Shown: positions 12,901 to 24,201 of the stretch, in pieces
How positions within the stretch are numbered: position 1 is the first letter of the stretch
Layout: every line of letters begins with the position of its first letter
Assembly (NCBI RefSeq): GCF_001039355.2
Contig: NW_019774903.1
Location: 443,489-507,488, forward strand
Direction of reading: 5' to 3'
DNA from: Lingula anatina
Taxonomy: Eukaryota > Brachiopoda > Lingulata > Lingulida > Lingulidae
DNA: 64,000 nucleotides
Notes under the pieces: generated by a model
The model's input: only the letters and a program-made list of their open reading frames with translations
Told to the model about the DNA's origin: nothing
Databases searched by the model: none
Made by a program: the position numbers and the translations under genes

Positions 12901-15900
12901 GTGTCCTCCATATGACTGTCAGGGTCCAATTGACACAGTTATACCAGCACATACAATAAAACCTAAGTATTTTTTACAAGCGCATGAAGCAAATATATGC
13001 AACAAGGTATTATCTTGTCTGCAGTTCCTTTATCAGTTGCTGTTACAGTTGTTGGGTTTCATTGAACTACATGTATATCTTCAGGAAGATGATTAGACAT
13101 CCAGATGACATAATATATACACGGAATTTTAAAATCTATTTCTTGCATTACAGTCCTTGTCAAATAATGTGTATGAAACAGCAGAAGCATTTGCTGGGCT
13201 TAAAACTGGAAGGTGCATATTGCATGGTTAAAATGAAATTTTTAAGTTCTTAAATAAGAATTCTTTTTTATTGAAAACTGTAACATATTTTACACACATT
13301 TTATATAGAGCTGCTGAAGAGGGTTTTCTTTTCTACAGTAGAATAGGTTACTGTATGGGTATTCTGCATATCTTTTATCTGGGATCCATCTTCAAAGAAA
13401 AGATAAACATAACCTTTTTCTTATTTTTGACAATAAGCCAATGCTCAGTCAATATGAATATAATGGCATTTTTCTACCAGCTGGATGTCCAATAATAAAT
13501 TCAGTTCAAACAAAAAAAAAAATAGGAGCAACCCTTGTGTGCAACATCGACCAATCATAAAAACAAACCACGGGACAGCGCACTGACCACGTTCATCATT
13601 TAACAGTAAAAATGATAAAGAGTAATATCAATGACATAGAAGTCAGTAACAGCAATATCATCATTTTTTTCAGGTCTTGTAATACTGAAACACAGCCCAA
13701 CATAAAAGAAGTAATTTCACTGCATCAAAGGGAAGGTTAAGTACGTCAGTAGTAAGTTACCTTTTCTATTTAGTACTTCCGATCCCTCCGGTACATCTCA
13801 CCTAAGTTTCATGTTTCTAGAACAAACTTCACCAGAGGCATTAATCAGCTTACTGGACATGTCTTCCCCAGTATATTTTGTTTTGCTTCATAAATTATCA
13901 GTCATTGTTATCATAATCGTAAATGTCTCTCTGCCATCACAGTCCATGAATGCAATAACCCACTTCGTTATAATTCGTTTATTTTGCCATTTGTTCATAA
14001 ATGTCCAACTTACTCTTAGCCAAAGCCCATGTATGAAAAACACATAATTTTGATCACAGTAAATGAACACAAGAGCTACTACACTATGATACATCGAGGT
14101 AATAATGGTATGTAGGTCACTCGCTAATGTTAGCTTTATGTTCAGTTTGGGCGTAGTATTTAAATGCCTCCTACATGTTGTAATAGCGCAATAACATGGC
14201 AGCAATCTCAACATAGAGACATGAGGTCTTCCAAATATGACCAAACATATGAAGAAATGGTATTCTCTTACTGAAAATACATGCTTTTTGTTGTATATCT
14301 ACTGTTCAAATCTTGTAAAGTTCGGATTTTACAAACAGATAACAACAAATATATTTTTGCATCCCTTGTTCATATGATAGATCTACTAGTAAATCCATCA
14401 TTCTATTCCACAAACAATAATATATTCTTCTATGAAAGGGGTAATAATAAAGATTTTCTCTATTCAAATATTTTGTTTTACCATGATTGGCTATTGCCAA
14501 TTAGTCAGATTCAAGTCACTTTTCCAGCCCTGCAACTAAAACTTTCACAAATCATCAAATTCTGAATTGTGGAGAGTAATTTATGCTGGTTAAACAGGCA
14601 CCCTGAGTGTCAATAGCCAATGGTAACCCCCCTCTATTCCACAAATACCTCTGCTATTCATACTCAAAATTGCAGACTTCTAAACATCAGGGTGAGGTGA
14701 GGGGACATAAAGTTGACCCGTTATCCAGGATTTCTACCTGCCTTGGTAGCTAATGAGTTCAACTTCATACATCTAGATTGTTTTAACATAGGAGAAACTA
14801 GATATCAAGACATTCATCTGCAAAATGGTAGTCTGTTTTAAACTCATTTTGTCCTTGTACATCACATCTGTATTGTTGTTTAGCCTCTGTGTTATGTTCT
14901 TTTTTCTTCAAAATTATTATCAGGCAAAATATATGTGCCTTCAATTTACACCATATCATTTTCAGAAATTGAAAATCTAAATGATCGGACTTTTTGAAAC
15001 AGCCACTGTTGCCATTGCCACAATTTTGCACCAACCTGTGCTATAAATCCTCCATATCATGGACTGGGCTGGTACACTTCTACAGGGGGGAGAGAATACA
15101 TTTTTATAGTTGCTATATAAAAGGAGAGGAAAAAATTATTTGCTCGGTTCAATAATTGGTTGGTGTTGGTGGAGAGAGGAGGAGTCACCCTGTGTTGCTC
15201 GAGCAGGAACACCTTGAGCAGCGTGATAAATTGGTAAAATCCTGAGATGGATACTTGAGCGAGGTTGGCAATTACTGAAGGTGGGGTCAATTTTGGTATT
15301 TAGCAAAGGAAACTTGACATGATGCAACCTAATACTGTTTGAGACTAATTTCCATGGATTCTGCCAATCATTAATATTCATGTGCCAGTTTTTAGACAAA
15401 TATGAGCACTGAAAATATCTGTGTGTCTTCAACACCAGTGAGGGTGAGTTATTAGCAGGGAATATTAAATAGAATGATTTTTATTGAAATTTTTATATTT
15501 TTCTCTAATGCCCAAAGACAGCTTCACCTTATTAATTTCAAATGATTTTTATTGAAATTTTTATATTTTTCTCTAATGCCCAAAGACGGCTTCACCTTTT
15601 TAATTTCAAATGCTGTGTGCAAATGTATTTCCTGATCTCTAAATATTTTTTTCATTCCAAATGCAACCTTTTCTCACTATAAGAGTACAGCTGTGGCCTT
15701 CCGTTTTATGTACCTTTTTCTACTAACAAACTTTTAAGTCTGAAACATGGTATGTCTTAGTTAAGTAATGGTTATCAATTTAAAATTCTTTAAAAAAAAC
15801 TTGTCCTTTAGGTAAATTTTAAGGTCTCCAGTATCTCATATTATGGAAAATTAATACAATTTAAATTGAACATCATGTTTCCTATGTTGAGGATTTGTGA

Positions 15901-18900
15901 GCATATGTAATCAGTTTGTATGTGCATGTTAAAACTTGTTTTTCAGTTTAAATATGGTGTAGGTGACAGCATTATTGAAGAAATAACACTTTGAAAAGTC
16001 CAATTTTTTGCATATCAGGCTAATGAAATATTTAGTACAACACTTGATTATTTCTCTAAAACAGAAAAAAATAACTTGACAAAGAGCTGTCTGAACATGC
16101 ACTTACAAAATGCTAACAGCTATCAAAGGTTCTCTGAGTACATTTTTATTCTTTGCTCAAGATGCACATAAGTCCTTTTCTAAGCATATTGTCTGAGCCA
16201 CTGTACAGTGACATTTAACATATTGATATGAAGTGTATGGAATAATAAGTACTTTAACCCTGCCTGACATTTCTCATTTTTATGAAAAAGCTCATCTGTG
16301 CCTTCCATTTTTCAAAACACGAAACATAATTGATGATTACAGTTTGTTGTACTACTAAGAGGATAAACCCTTTTTTTTTGGCCTGGTTAATTTTTTTTTT
16401 AGTTTGAAAAAATAGGAACTCTATTTCAATTCACTTCAGCAGAAATGGCACTAAGTTTAATAATTAAAACCAACTCCTTTGTGCTTGACAATGTGCCTGT
16501 TTAATGTCTATTTATTTTTATCACATTCGTAAACATTCATCAACTATTTGTCAATATTCTTATCAAGTTAACACTTTTAAAAATTACTTGCACTATATTA
16601 ACAAAAATAAACTTGATCTTACTTTCAAATTTAAGGTTGTTTTTAAATATTGCTTTTCTAACTTCTTTTTTATACTCAGTCAAATTGATATTTCACAGCC
16701 AGGAAAACAGTCTTCTTTAAAGTGTTTGATTCCCTGGTTTCATTTTAGACATACTTTTTTTCTTATGATACACAATCGCATTAGTCAATTAACTATGACA
16801 AAAATATCCCAATGTGTATATCTTGCTCTTTTATATCCACTACATTCGTTCCTTCCTTTCTGTGCATGTGGAACCTAAATAGGCCTAATATTACAAAATA
16901 TTTAACCAACCGTCCTCAAAATCACAGAAAACCAAAATATTTTGAACGGCAAGCGCAAGCTAATATGAAGTGAAATCTTTACTGCAAGTTCCCGACACGC
17001 AGCGCCTGCGGTTACTCTTCAAAGAAAGTAAAGAAAAGCACCCCTTATTAACTTGAAACTCCACTGCTCACGATAAGGCAGCTAGAAAATATTGCTATCG
17101 GCGTTCATGGTATAAGGTCACTGGACTAACTTTAGATTTGTTTGGGTTGGATAAGCTCAGTGACCTAGATTTTTCACAGCTTCCCATTTCATATACATTA
17201 TGAATACAAACTGCTCTTACCTCGGTGAAGATCGTAGATCCTATGGTAAGGCTGCGCCGACGTCCCGGGCGCAGCGTGCGTAGGGAAGAAAGACACTCCC
17301 CCACCGGCGTCGAGAGGGAGATACGGCGGGTACAACTGACCCGTGGCTGCCCCCAGTCCATAACGTGGAAACCCTGAAAACAGAAAGCATGTAAGTTTAT
17401 CCCCGTCATGCAAGTTTAACCACCACGTGCGCTCGAAGGTCGATCTTGTTGACGATGCAATCTACAAGAAATATGCGCCGTCGCTAAACAGGTCTGCTTA
17501 ATTAATTACGTGTTTCAAGAGGGCGGAGGAATATTTAATTTATGATTGTTGGACCAAACGCTTATTAATGAATCAATGTCACGGTCATATTTAATCAGAC
17601 TTCGTGAGCTTTTTAACACTGTATCAACGTTCGCCTGATATTGGCCTACTCAACTGTTAGTATTTTTTAAATGTCTAGACCAATTTCTCGACCCTGAATT
17701 CTTCTTTTTGAAATGTACAAAAAATCTTTAGAACAAGTTTATGACCTTGATTAAGATTTAATGATAATAATAAACCTTAAGATTGTCGGTTTGGTTGGAA
17801 TTCTACAAAGATATTTTACCTCAAGGCTAGTCGAAAAATAAACGTTGTTTTGTCGAAAATAAATCAGCCTTTATAAACTGACAGGTAGCCTAATATGTAA
17901 AATTTTGATTATTTTTAGTTTAATAATTAAAAGATTTGTAAATTGTACATAAAAATTACATAAATTTATTCCTCTTTTTATTTTATTCATTTTTATCTAT
18001 TTTTTTTACTCTCAGTGTCAAACATGAGTTTTAATATTATCAGTCAGTCCTGTCAATTTGCGTGGCTTACTCCTCATAAACTGTATAAAATTATACTAGA
18101 CTTCAGTAGCTGACATGTTCTTTTTTTATTACTTCTTTTGTTAACTAGAACCTGGAATGAAAATGCTTTCATTTCTAATTAGGTAACTTGGAGATTTGAA
18201 ATAACCATTTAAAGATTTTATACTAAAGAGTCATGGTCTTTAATTGAAGGATGTGAACCATTACTAAACGCACATTTCTCGGTGTTTACAGATATAACAC
18301 AAATTTCAAATGAACCTTTCACGCGTTCATATGATGTCGACAGTTGAAAATCTTAATGCCAAATAAGATAGAATAACTCAGCGGTCAAGCAGCCATAGAT
18401 CGTCGATGAAAGTCAGACAACCATGAAGGAAGAATTTGTTCAGTATGTTCCCCCTTTCGTCAGTTTCAACATCCTTACGAGCCCCAAATGGATATCTGGT
18501 GGATAAGATGAACATGATGTATATACTTGGCATTTGGAAAAATCCAAGATGTCTGCCGCTTACCAGATGTCGCTGTCGAGGTATACCCTTCATCGTTTCT
18601 TATGTACTATATGCCACCTTTTGCCGGATGTTTCGGGTGTCAGTTTATTCCAGTTTTAAAATTTACTCTAGGGCCTTGTGTTTGTGTATCAATTTGGTGC
18701 ATGGTTTCTATGAGGTTCCACCTAAATTCACGGATATTCGGTCTGCCACTGTGCACGACACCACGGTTGTTCCGTTCAATACGCATAGGATTTCATCTCT
18801 GCCGTTCATTCTTCAAACGCCATTCAAAATAGAAAGGAATTTGTTCCCTGTAAATCAACATACACAGACAGGTCATACTATCCTGACATATTTTTAGCAG

Positions 18901-21900
18901 TAGTTTTAAAAACATTAAAAACAGTGTACCTGAACCCTTCCCTAAAAAGATCTTGGCCTAAATGTCCCCACGGTTGAAGTAGGGCGCTAACTAACAGAAA
19001 ATTTGTAGATAGAACTCGCTTGGAAGCTATGGCCGATTTTCATCGATTCTGGATAGACTAGCATATACATTACATACTCTTCTCCTCGAGTTCGGTGCTT
19101 AATGTTTAGTTTGTTTTATTGCTTTGAAAATAAAAGGCACACCTTTAATATTAGATTTCTCTCAACGATAGCCATGGCAGAGGTAACATCGTTTTAAGAA
19201 GACAGTCACAAGTATTTTAACCTACATTCGGTATTGGGGAATACAGAATATTTCAGATTAAACAGTGCAGATCCACCATACATATTCAATTAAATAAAAG
19301 TTAATTGAATGTATTTATTATTCCAACTTCATGCCGTCGTATTTTTTCTCACTGACATTCACGACACAAGAGCCTATTTCATGTCTATCCCTGCTGGGAG
19401 AGTAATCCAAATACATCACGGTCAAGTTACGCCGACCATGCTGTTGCTTGGTAAAGAAGCTTTTCTTCGCACTTGAATCGAATAGTAAATACAAGGCGTT
19501 CTATCTGCATGCTAAAGAACCGCACGATATATGCCTACTACGGATGGCGAAGCCGGCTTCAACGCTGTGTGCACAATGCGTAGCGGGTAACCTTGGTAAA
19601 CAGCTTACGACTGAGCTTACGCTTATTCAGCCAGAGTGAGCGACTGACACGCTTGCTTTTAACAGATCGCTCAGCTCACTCTCTCTTTCACTCTCTCTTT
19701 CTAAATCCTAACATTCCCACACAACAGCAATCTTTGGACTATCCTACATTCTTGTGCATAATCAATGCGGAGCGTGATAAAACACCAACAGTATGTATAA
19801 CCGTAGACGGAAATGGTGCATTAGACTTGCTCTAAATCCTCGCGTCTCGCACTTTCAGTGTATAGGCAAGAGGGCAAATAAACGCAATACAGCGTCGCCT
19901 GGGAGAATGCAGTGGGGCTTGCACGTACTTGGTTCAGATACTGTCGGTAGGTTTTTTTCCAAGAGAGAATCTTTACAAATCGGCAGCTGCAAAATAGGAG
20001 TTGAAACTTCCAATAACAAGCTGTTCAATGCACCGCAAAATGATCCCTTTCCGCTACGCACGTCATACGTGAATTGCGAAGTTTGAATTTTAGAAAAAAA
20101 GAGAAATCGTTATGAAAAGAGTCCATTTTAGAGCTTCACGCTAGTAGTGACCAAAGCCCCCTGCACACTAAACGGAATGCTTTCTGCGTCCCGTAGTGCG
20201 GCCCCGTTTGAGAGTAAAAAAATAATAATTATTCTTAACGTGCCGACAACTGGCCAGTCATTGAGCATTCATTCTGTAACCAAAGCGATGCTTGTGCCTC
20301 CTTTCCACGACCACAGCGATGTTAGTTTCATGGTCGCACAAAGGACGCCGTCCAGTGTTAAGGGGTTTAGTGAGACTGAAGAAGCCGACACAAACGTTAA
20401 ATGTTATTTCATCAAATTTCATAATCTAAAATTTAAGAATTGAGATTCTGCTACATAGATTCTGCTGAACTGCTATATCCAGAATAGGAATGAAAGTTAC
20501 TCAATTATGGTGGCGAATTCTATTTAGGTAATAATGGCTCACTCCAACATCACAAGGTTCAGTAATATTATTTCCATTTATCTTATATTTCCCATGCAAA
20601 TATATGAAATGAGTGCGCGAGGATCAGGTGAAAACGGCCATAAATTACCTCGACAATAGTGTTAGGTAATTGAATTAATAAAACATGCCCATTACTAAGC
20701 ATTGTTTTGTCATGGAACTCGTTGATTTTTTTATCAACAAAGCTGGTCTGTTCTTGGCTCCTACAGTTCATTTCCCATTTGATTGATATGTTTACACATA
20801 CTTGAGCTCACAAATCCGCATATTGGTTCCTCCCCTACCCCTGCGTTTAAAACTTAATGCAGCAGTTAAATCAACGATCTCCCATATATACACCGGCTTA
20901 GACTTACATAGGCCTGCACATTAAATTGTCTAACGATTTCGCTTTATATTCCAAAATTGTCGAGGTTACTATTCTTTACACATACAAGATCTGTGTGAGA
21001 AGATATGATCCTCCAGAATGAGCTTTCCTTCAGTCATTTACACCAGACGCGGAAAAAATATTGGCATCCAACACCGCAAATCCTGCCGCATATCGACGCG
21101 ATAGCACGTACGGGTGTGCGCACAAGACGGAAGAGCCCTTTCAGGCAGGCAATTGTTGTGAGCTGCCGTCAGCTGAGAGAGCTCTAGCGAAATACTCTCT
21201 GTGTTTAGCTTATTTTTAAAAATACTTATCAGCCATACATTGTCATGACAACAATTTTCCTAAAATCTGCAATACTTAAAGAATACTGTATATCTGTTGC
21301 CATCAATAATTAGCCCTGCGATCGCTTTTTACAGACTTTCGAAGTTAAGGAAATTTTAAGCGGTGTCTGTCACTCAATGTGCTGCAGGCTTAATACAACC
21401 AGTATTTTATTGCTTTTTCTCTTCTTTCACTTTCCCTGCCTCTCTCTAGCGTGTTACGTTTATTTCTAGGATCATGGTTTTACATACTTAATTAATTTAA
21501 TATGACCATTTTAATTAGGTAAAAAAAAAAACATATGAATGAAAATTAATCAAATGTCAATGATAAATGGAAAGTACTGATGTTCAGTTATTAAAGCCAG
21601 TAAAGTGTGCATAAATATAAAAATAATATATTATTAATTGACCAAACTCATTCTCGGTCTACTTCATTTTTTCTTTTTTCTTTTTTTTTTTTTTTTTTTT
21701 TTCAACCTTCAAAGTTATACGAGGGTTAAACACAATTAAACCCCTCGAATTTTTCATTTTGTCTTTGTTTACAGTTTTTCACCATCAACATTTACACCTT
21801 CAATTGGTTCTTTCACCTCTTAGCTTTCTTCTCCTGGTCCTGATATTTTTCCTTTTTTTTCTTATTTAATTTTTCTGGTCCAATTTCTATCCTTCACTTA

Positions 21901-23115
21901 CAGTAGACTGAATAAAAAATTAAAATACTCCAGTACAATGATTATGAGACGTAGACGGAAGAGATAGGCGTAGTTGTCAACTGATTTTGCCAAAGGCACG
22001 TATAAACCAGATCCACGAACCTGAATCTATGATAAAATCTGATTTAAAAAATTAAAAAAAAAGGGTTTCCTATTTACAGTCGCAGTTTAAATTCCCTGAT
22101 TCATTGTGTATTCTTCAAGGACTCCAAACCAAAAATAAGTTTAAGATTTAAACATTGTCGTATATACATTTCTGTTACATATGTGACTTAATACTAATTG
22201 CGCAGATAACAAATCACTGAATATTTAATTTACACGTTTTAAGTGTTTTGAATTTTTTTAAATGAAAAACGACGGCTTTATACTATTTGACTTATCTTAA
22301 TCTATATTGATAAATGACCCTTGTACGGTTCTTACATCGTTCAATTGAAATAGGTTTACGCTATCTTGACGTTTTCTGAAATAGGCGGTAACGTGGGTTT
22401 TTTAAACCAAGTAAGCTCAGTCTTCACTTGATCGACGATCTCATGACACTTAAAAAATCTTACTTTAAAAAATTGCTAAAATAGCTAATCAAGCATGGCT
22501 TAGCGTAACTTTAATAAAATGTTCAATAATTTCATACACACACAATTCCATAGTACAAGCTTTCCTTTCTATTTCATCGCCCGTAGTCAGAGAGAGCCTT
22601 GCAAACACGCTAAAAATAAACAGTGCGCGACGTTCTCATTCTCACAACAAGGTCCCTTTTCATTTTCTATTCACGAAACAACTATCGATCCCCAACCAAC
22701 TCGTTCATAATGAATAGCACGTGTTTGCTTGTGTACATGTGTACGTCTCGGCCTTCCTGGTGGAACAGTTCGCAAAGGGTTAACAAACACGATTAACGCT
22801 CTCCGTGTCTTAAAATACCACGAGACAGTCTGGAAAATGAACTGAGAGGAAGCGTTACCCACCTGTCCCCGTGTGGATAGCAGGCATGGCTGGCGTCATG
22901 TACCTCCCTTGAGAATACTCTGCCAGAGACGTTAAAGCCGAGCTGGGGGTCGCAACTCGACCTAACTCGCCGGTCCTGTTTACCATCACCGCCGCCGCTG
23001 GATCTGCCGCCGCATACCCGCTCGGTAACAACGTCCCTGCGCTAGGACTTGAACTGTGACTCGGGATCAGCCGATTTCGGTCCTGTAGAGACGAAAACTC
23101 GGGTCGACCTTCCAT
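772..23115 (-). CDS. BAHCC1: TNRC18/BAHCC1 (winged eye) family chromatin protein, 5' part, six exons, runs off left edge
   Basis: Coding exons in order are 23115-22863, 17373-17221, 12022-11123, 7203-6064, 4726-4664 and 901-772, giving about 879 codons before the window ends. Vertebrate TNRC18 and BAHCC1 are large nuclear proteins with a C-terminal BAH domain (and Tudor-like region in BAHCC1) that act in silencing at modified histone H3; that half lies outside this window. Assignment rests on the start MEGRPEF (vertebrates MDGRDF), QGRYM near the end of exon 1 (vertebrates PGKYM), LYPPYLPL in exon 2 (TNRC18 LYPSYLHL), PVGIAVARQ in exon 5 (near-identical in TNRC18) and a charged coiled-coil stretch AREHREREEFLR. 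The visible part is low complexity, rich in Ser, Thr, Pro and Lys. It is one pre-duplication family member, so TNRC18 versus BAHCC1 is not decidable. All five visible exon-exon junctions are phase 1. Confidence 0.82.
902..4663. other. Intron 5 of the TNRC18/BAHCC1-like gene
   Basis: AT-rich intron. The flanking exons are phase compatible, so no exon has to be missing. It contains three spaced copies of a CAGTAAAATGCA motif near 2330-2444 and otherwise nothing I can name. Confidence 0.6.
2328..2444. repeat. Three spaced short direct repeats (CAGTAAAATGCA)
   Basis: The 12-mer occurs near 2335, 2384 and 2431, each within similar AT-rich flank (AGTTAAAAACAGTAAAATGC in two of them). It is a degenerate local duplication and not a CRISPR array, since spacing and flanks differ and the setting is a eukaryotic intron. 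Confidence 0.5.
4664..4726 (-). CDS. BAHCC1: TNRC18/BAHCC1-like coding exon 5 (63-base micro-exon, PVGIAVARQ motif)
   Basis: The acceptor is TTACTTCCAG and the donor AGAG|GTAAGT. It encodes QNIPVGIAVARQRQEQSNTR. PVGIAVARQ is the strongest family signature in the window, as vertebrate TNRC18 has VGIAVAVARQ in the same order relative to the coiled-coil segment. It is 21 codons long and flanked by phase-1 introns. Confidence 0.85.
6064..7203 (-). CDS. BAHCC1: TNRC18/BAHCC1-like coding exon 4 (1140 bases)
   Basis: The acceptor is ATTTACAG and the donor GAAG|GTAAGC. It encodes a mostly disordered Ser/Thr/Lys region, then a better structured stretch near its end with TMASSHIAALAAQHGYIIPY and the acidic-basic EEEKKRLMEAGWLPRQM. 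That segment is the most conserved-looking part of the exon and a plausible interaction motif; I cannot name it. Phase matches exons 3 and 5. Confidence 0.82.
8636..8981. mobile_element. Foldback (MITE-like) element with long imperfect inverted arms
   Basis: The left arm (about 8636-8760) reappears reverse complemented at about 8870-8981. Matching blocks include AGCAAATATTCTTT, TGTATTTTTATGA, AATCTGACAT and the CACGTCACCAGTGGTCATTC region. The arms are roughly 110-125 bases with scattered mismatches and one gap, and the centre holds a G-rich tract near 8828-8840. No ORF is present. No clear target-site duplication was identified, so its superfamily is open. Confidence 0.6.
10872..10894. repeat. 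(TTA)n microsatellite
   Basis: An uninterrupted run of TTA units in an intron. Confidence 0.9.
11123..12022 (-). CDS. BAHCC1: TNRC18/BAHCC1-like coding exon 3 (900 bases, lysine/serine-rich then Gly/Val/Thr-rich)
   Basis: The acceptor is ATTTGCAG and the donor CAG|GTAAGT. The first half is Ser/Lys/Glu-rich with several basic clusters (KKEKSP, IKKETNSIKR, DFKKKSE) that could serve as nuclear localisation signals. It is followed by GGMLGSKIMNGD, resembling the TKVLNGEMG and GGMLG segments of BAHCC1. The second half is a low-complexity Pro/Gly/Val/Thr tract, probably disordered. Confidence 0.82.
12023..17220. other. Intron 2 of the TNRC18/BAHCC1-like gene
   Basis: A 5.2-kb AT-rich intron. It holds the 68-bp tandem duplication at 15473-15608. 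Several open frames of up to about 120 codons occur, but none has family motifs or splice context. Confidence 0.6.
15473..15608. repeat. Tandem duplication, two 68-bp copies
   Basis: The unit starting AATGATTTTTATTGAAATTT is followed immediately by a second copy with only a few differences (ACAGC/ACGGC, CCTTATT/CCTTTTT). It is a recent local duplication inside an intron. Confidence 0.9.
17221..17373 (-). CDS. BAHCC1: TNRC18/BAHCC1-like coding exon 2
   Basis: It is 153 bases, opening after a pyrimidine-rich acceptor (TTTTCAG) and closing at GAG|GTAAGA. It reads GFPRYGLGAATGQLYPPYLP and continues with a glycine/proline-rich stretch ending YDLHRG. The incoming and outgoing phases both fit exon 1 and exon 3. 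The HEGF...LYPSYLHL segment of TNRC18 is the likely counterpart. Confidence 0.8.
17374..22862. other. Intron 1 of the TNRC18/BAHCC1-like gene
   Basis: A 5.5-kb intron with a poly-T tract at 21681-21702. First introns often carry regulatory elements, but no specific element is identified here. Overlapping open frames at 18436-18897 look accidental. Confidence 0.6.
21681..21702. repeat. Poly(T) tract
   Basis: A run of 22 T residues within a longer T/C-rich stretch. Confidence 0.9.
22863..23115 (-). CDS. BAHCC1: TNRC18/BAHCC1-like coding exon 1 (start codon)
   Basis: It encodes 84 codons plus one base, starting MEGRPEF and ending near SQGRYMTPAMPAIHTGTG, followed by the donor GTGGGT. The ATG sits in a good context (AAAATGG). 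The exon is richer in GC and CpG than its flanks, as expected near a promoter. Both the N-terminal motif and the GRYM motif match the start of vertebrate TNRC18/BAHCC1. Confidence 0.85.
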
Positions 23116-24149
23116 TTTGGCGTTGTGTGCGTTAATAATTCCACTTGCTGCACCTATCGACTTCCATATTGCTCGTGTTGATGATAATCACAAACCACCG
23201 ATGACATAAGCGCTCTAAAATGAGAGAAATATAGAGGTTGTGATACGATGGTCTCCAGTTTTCCGTACAGAATCTTAAAATAGCGTTCGACTAGACAGAA
23301 ACGACACTCGATATACTGATTTTTACACGTATTTTTATTTTCCTAATTACGCTCAAGCGCAATACATCAAGAGCCTGGCTAGCAATTGCCTATGTAAAAT
23401 TAGATTTCAATTCGCCAGAGGCGCCTCTGGCATTTCTCAACTTCTTTTGTAGATATTGCTGTATACATGTATTCCGGAGGACATTCTTCCCTCCAGTTAA
23501 TTTTTCGAGACACCCAGTAACACTTAAACAGTTCCATTGAATTTACGGCAAGCGAGATGTAAAGCTTATGATAATTTCAGCAACCCTGTGATTAACCGGA
23601 ACAATAAGTGTATATAGAGTGCTTTGACAAAACGGTCTGAAGGGAGAGTAAATAAAATGGTGAATTAGGTCAAAACCGCAGTCCCAAATCTTGTGTTAAA
23701 CCTCAAACCTCGAAATCCAGGTTGACATTTTCCATTGGTGAATAAGCGGTGGCGGTTCTAGTTTTACGTGACCATTCGCTAGGAGTGTTGAATTTAAAAA
23801 AAATCGAAGAAATAATTTTGTAGGCCATAACCCTAAGGTGTAAATCTACTTACTTTCCTCGAGGAAAAATAATACTTATTAATAACGAAATGACATAAAC
23901 AGTGCGTCATTGCATATGAAGCTTTGTCACTTTGGTTAAATGATGCGACAGCTATTCGGCGTCAGTGTAGAGGTTGACAAACAACATTAAACGACACTTA
24001 AATCATTTGATATTAAATCTTTCTGCGTAAATTTAAGCATAATGTTTCACAGATGACGAAAAAGTCATCACATCTTCCATCGACGGAACAAACCGGATTT
24101 AAAAACTATTTTCCCAACTGCATAGACTTTAACCCTTGAGTATACGTAC
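23116..24149. promoter_or_regulatory. Upstream region / likely promoter of the TNRC18/BAHCC1-like gene
   Basis: This is the sequence immediately 5' of the exon 1 ATG. It is moderately CpG-containing close to the exon and AT-rich further out. No TATA box or defined transcription start can be fixed by eye, and a 5' UTR must lie here. Confidence 0.4.
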
Positions 24150-24201
24150 CCTCAATGACATCAAATGGCCCGGCGTCCGATTCTATCGTAAATTCCACCA
24201 T
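24150..24201 (-). CDS. Candidate alternative first coding exon of the TNRC18/BAHCC1-like gene
   Basis: An ATG opens 17 codons plus one base, MVEFTIESDAGPFDVIEG, ending exactly at a good donor (GAGG|GTACGT). The outgoing phase is 1, the same phase that exon 2 at 17373 requires. It lies about 1.1 kb upstream of the main first exon on the same strand. The ATG has a weak -3 base (T) but +4 G. A chance ORF of this size with a matching donor is possible, so this is tentative. Confidence 0.3.

Noticed and set aside
13888-14244. Minus-strand open frame of 118 codons in an intron
   Set aside because: No family motif and no acceptor/donor pair in the phase used by the flanking exons.
15136-15435. Minus-strand open frame of 99 codons, considered as a missed TNRC18/BAHCC1 exon
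   Set aside because: No phase-1 acceptor and donor pair could be placed and exons 2 and 3 already join in phase.
18436-18897. Plus-strand open frame of 153 codons, overlapped by a 101-codon frame
   Set aside because: No domain, low-complexity Cys/Phe-rich composition, lies antisense in a TNRC18/BAHCC1-like intron, and no splice or promoter context was seen.
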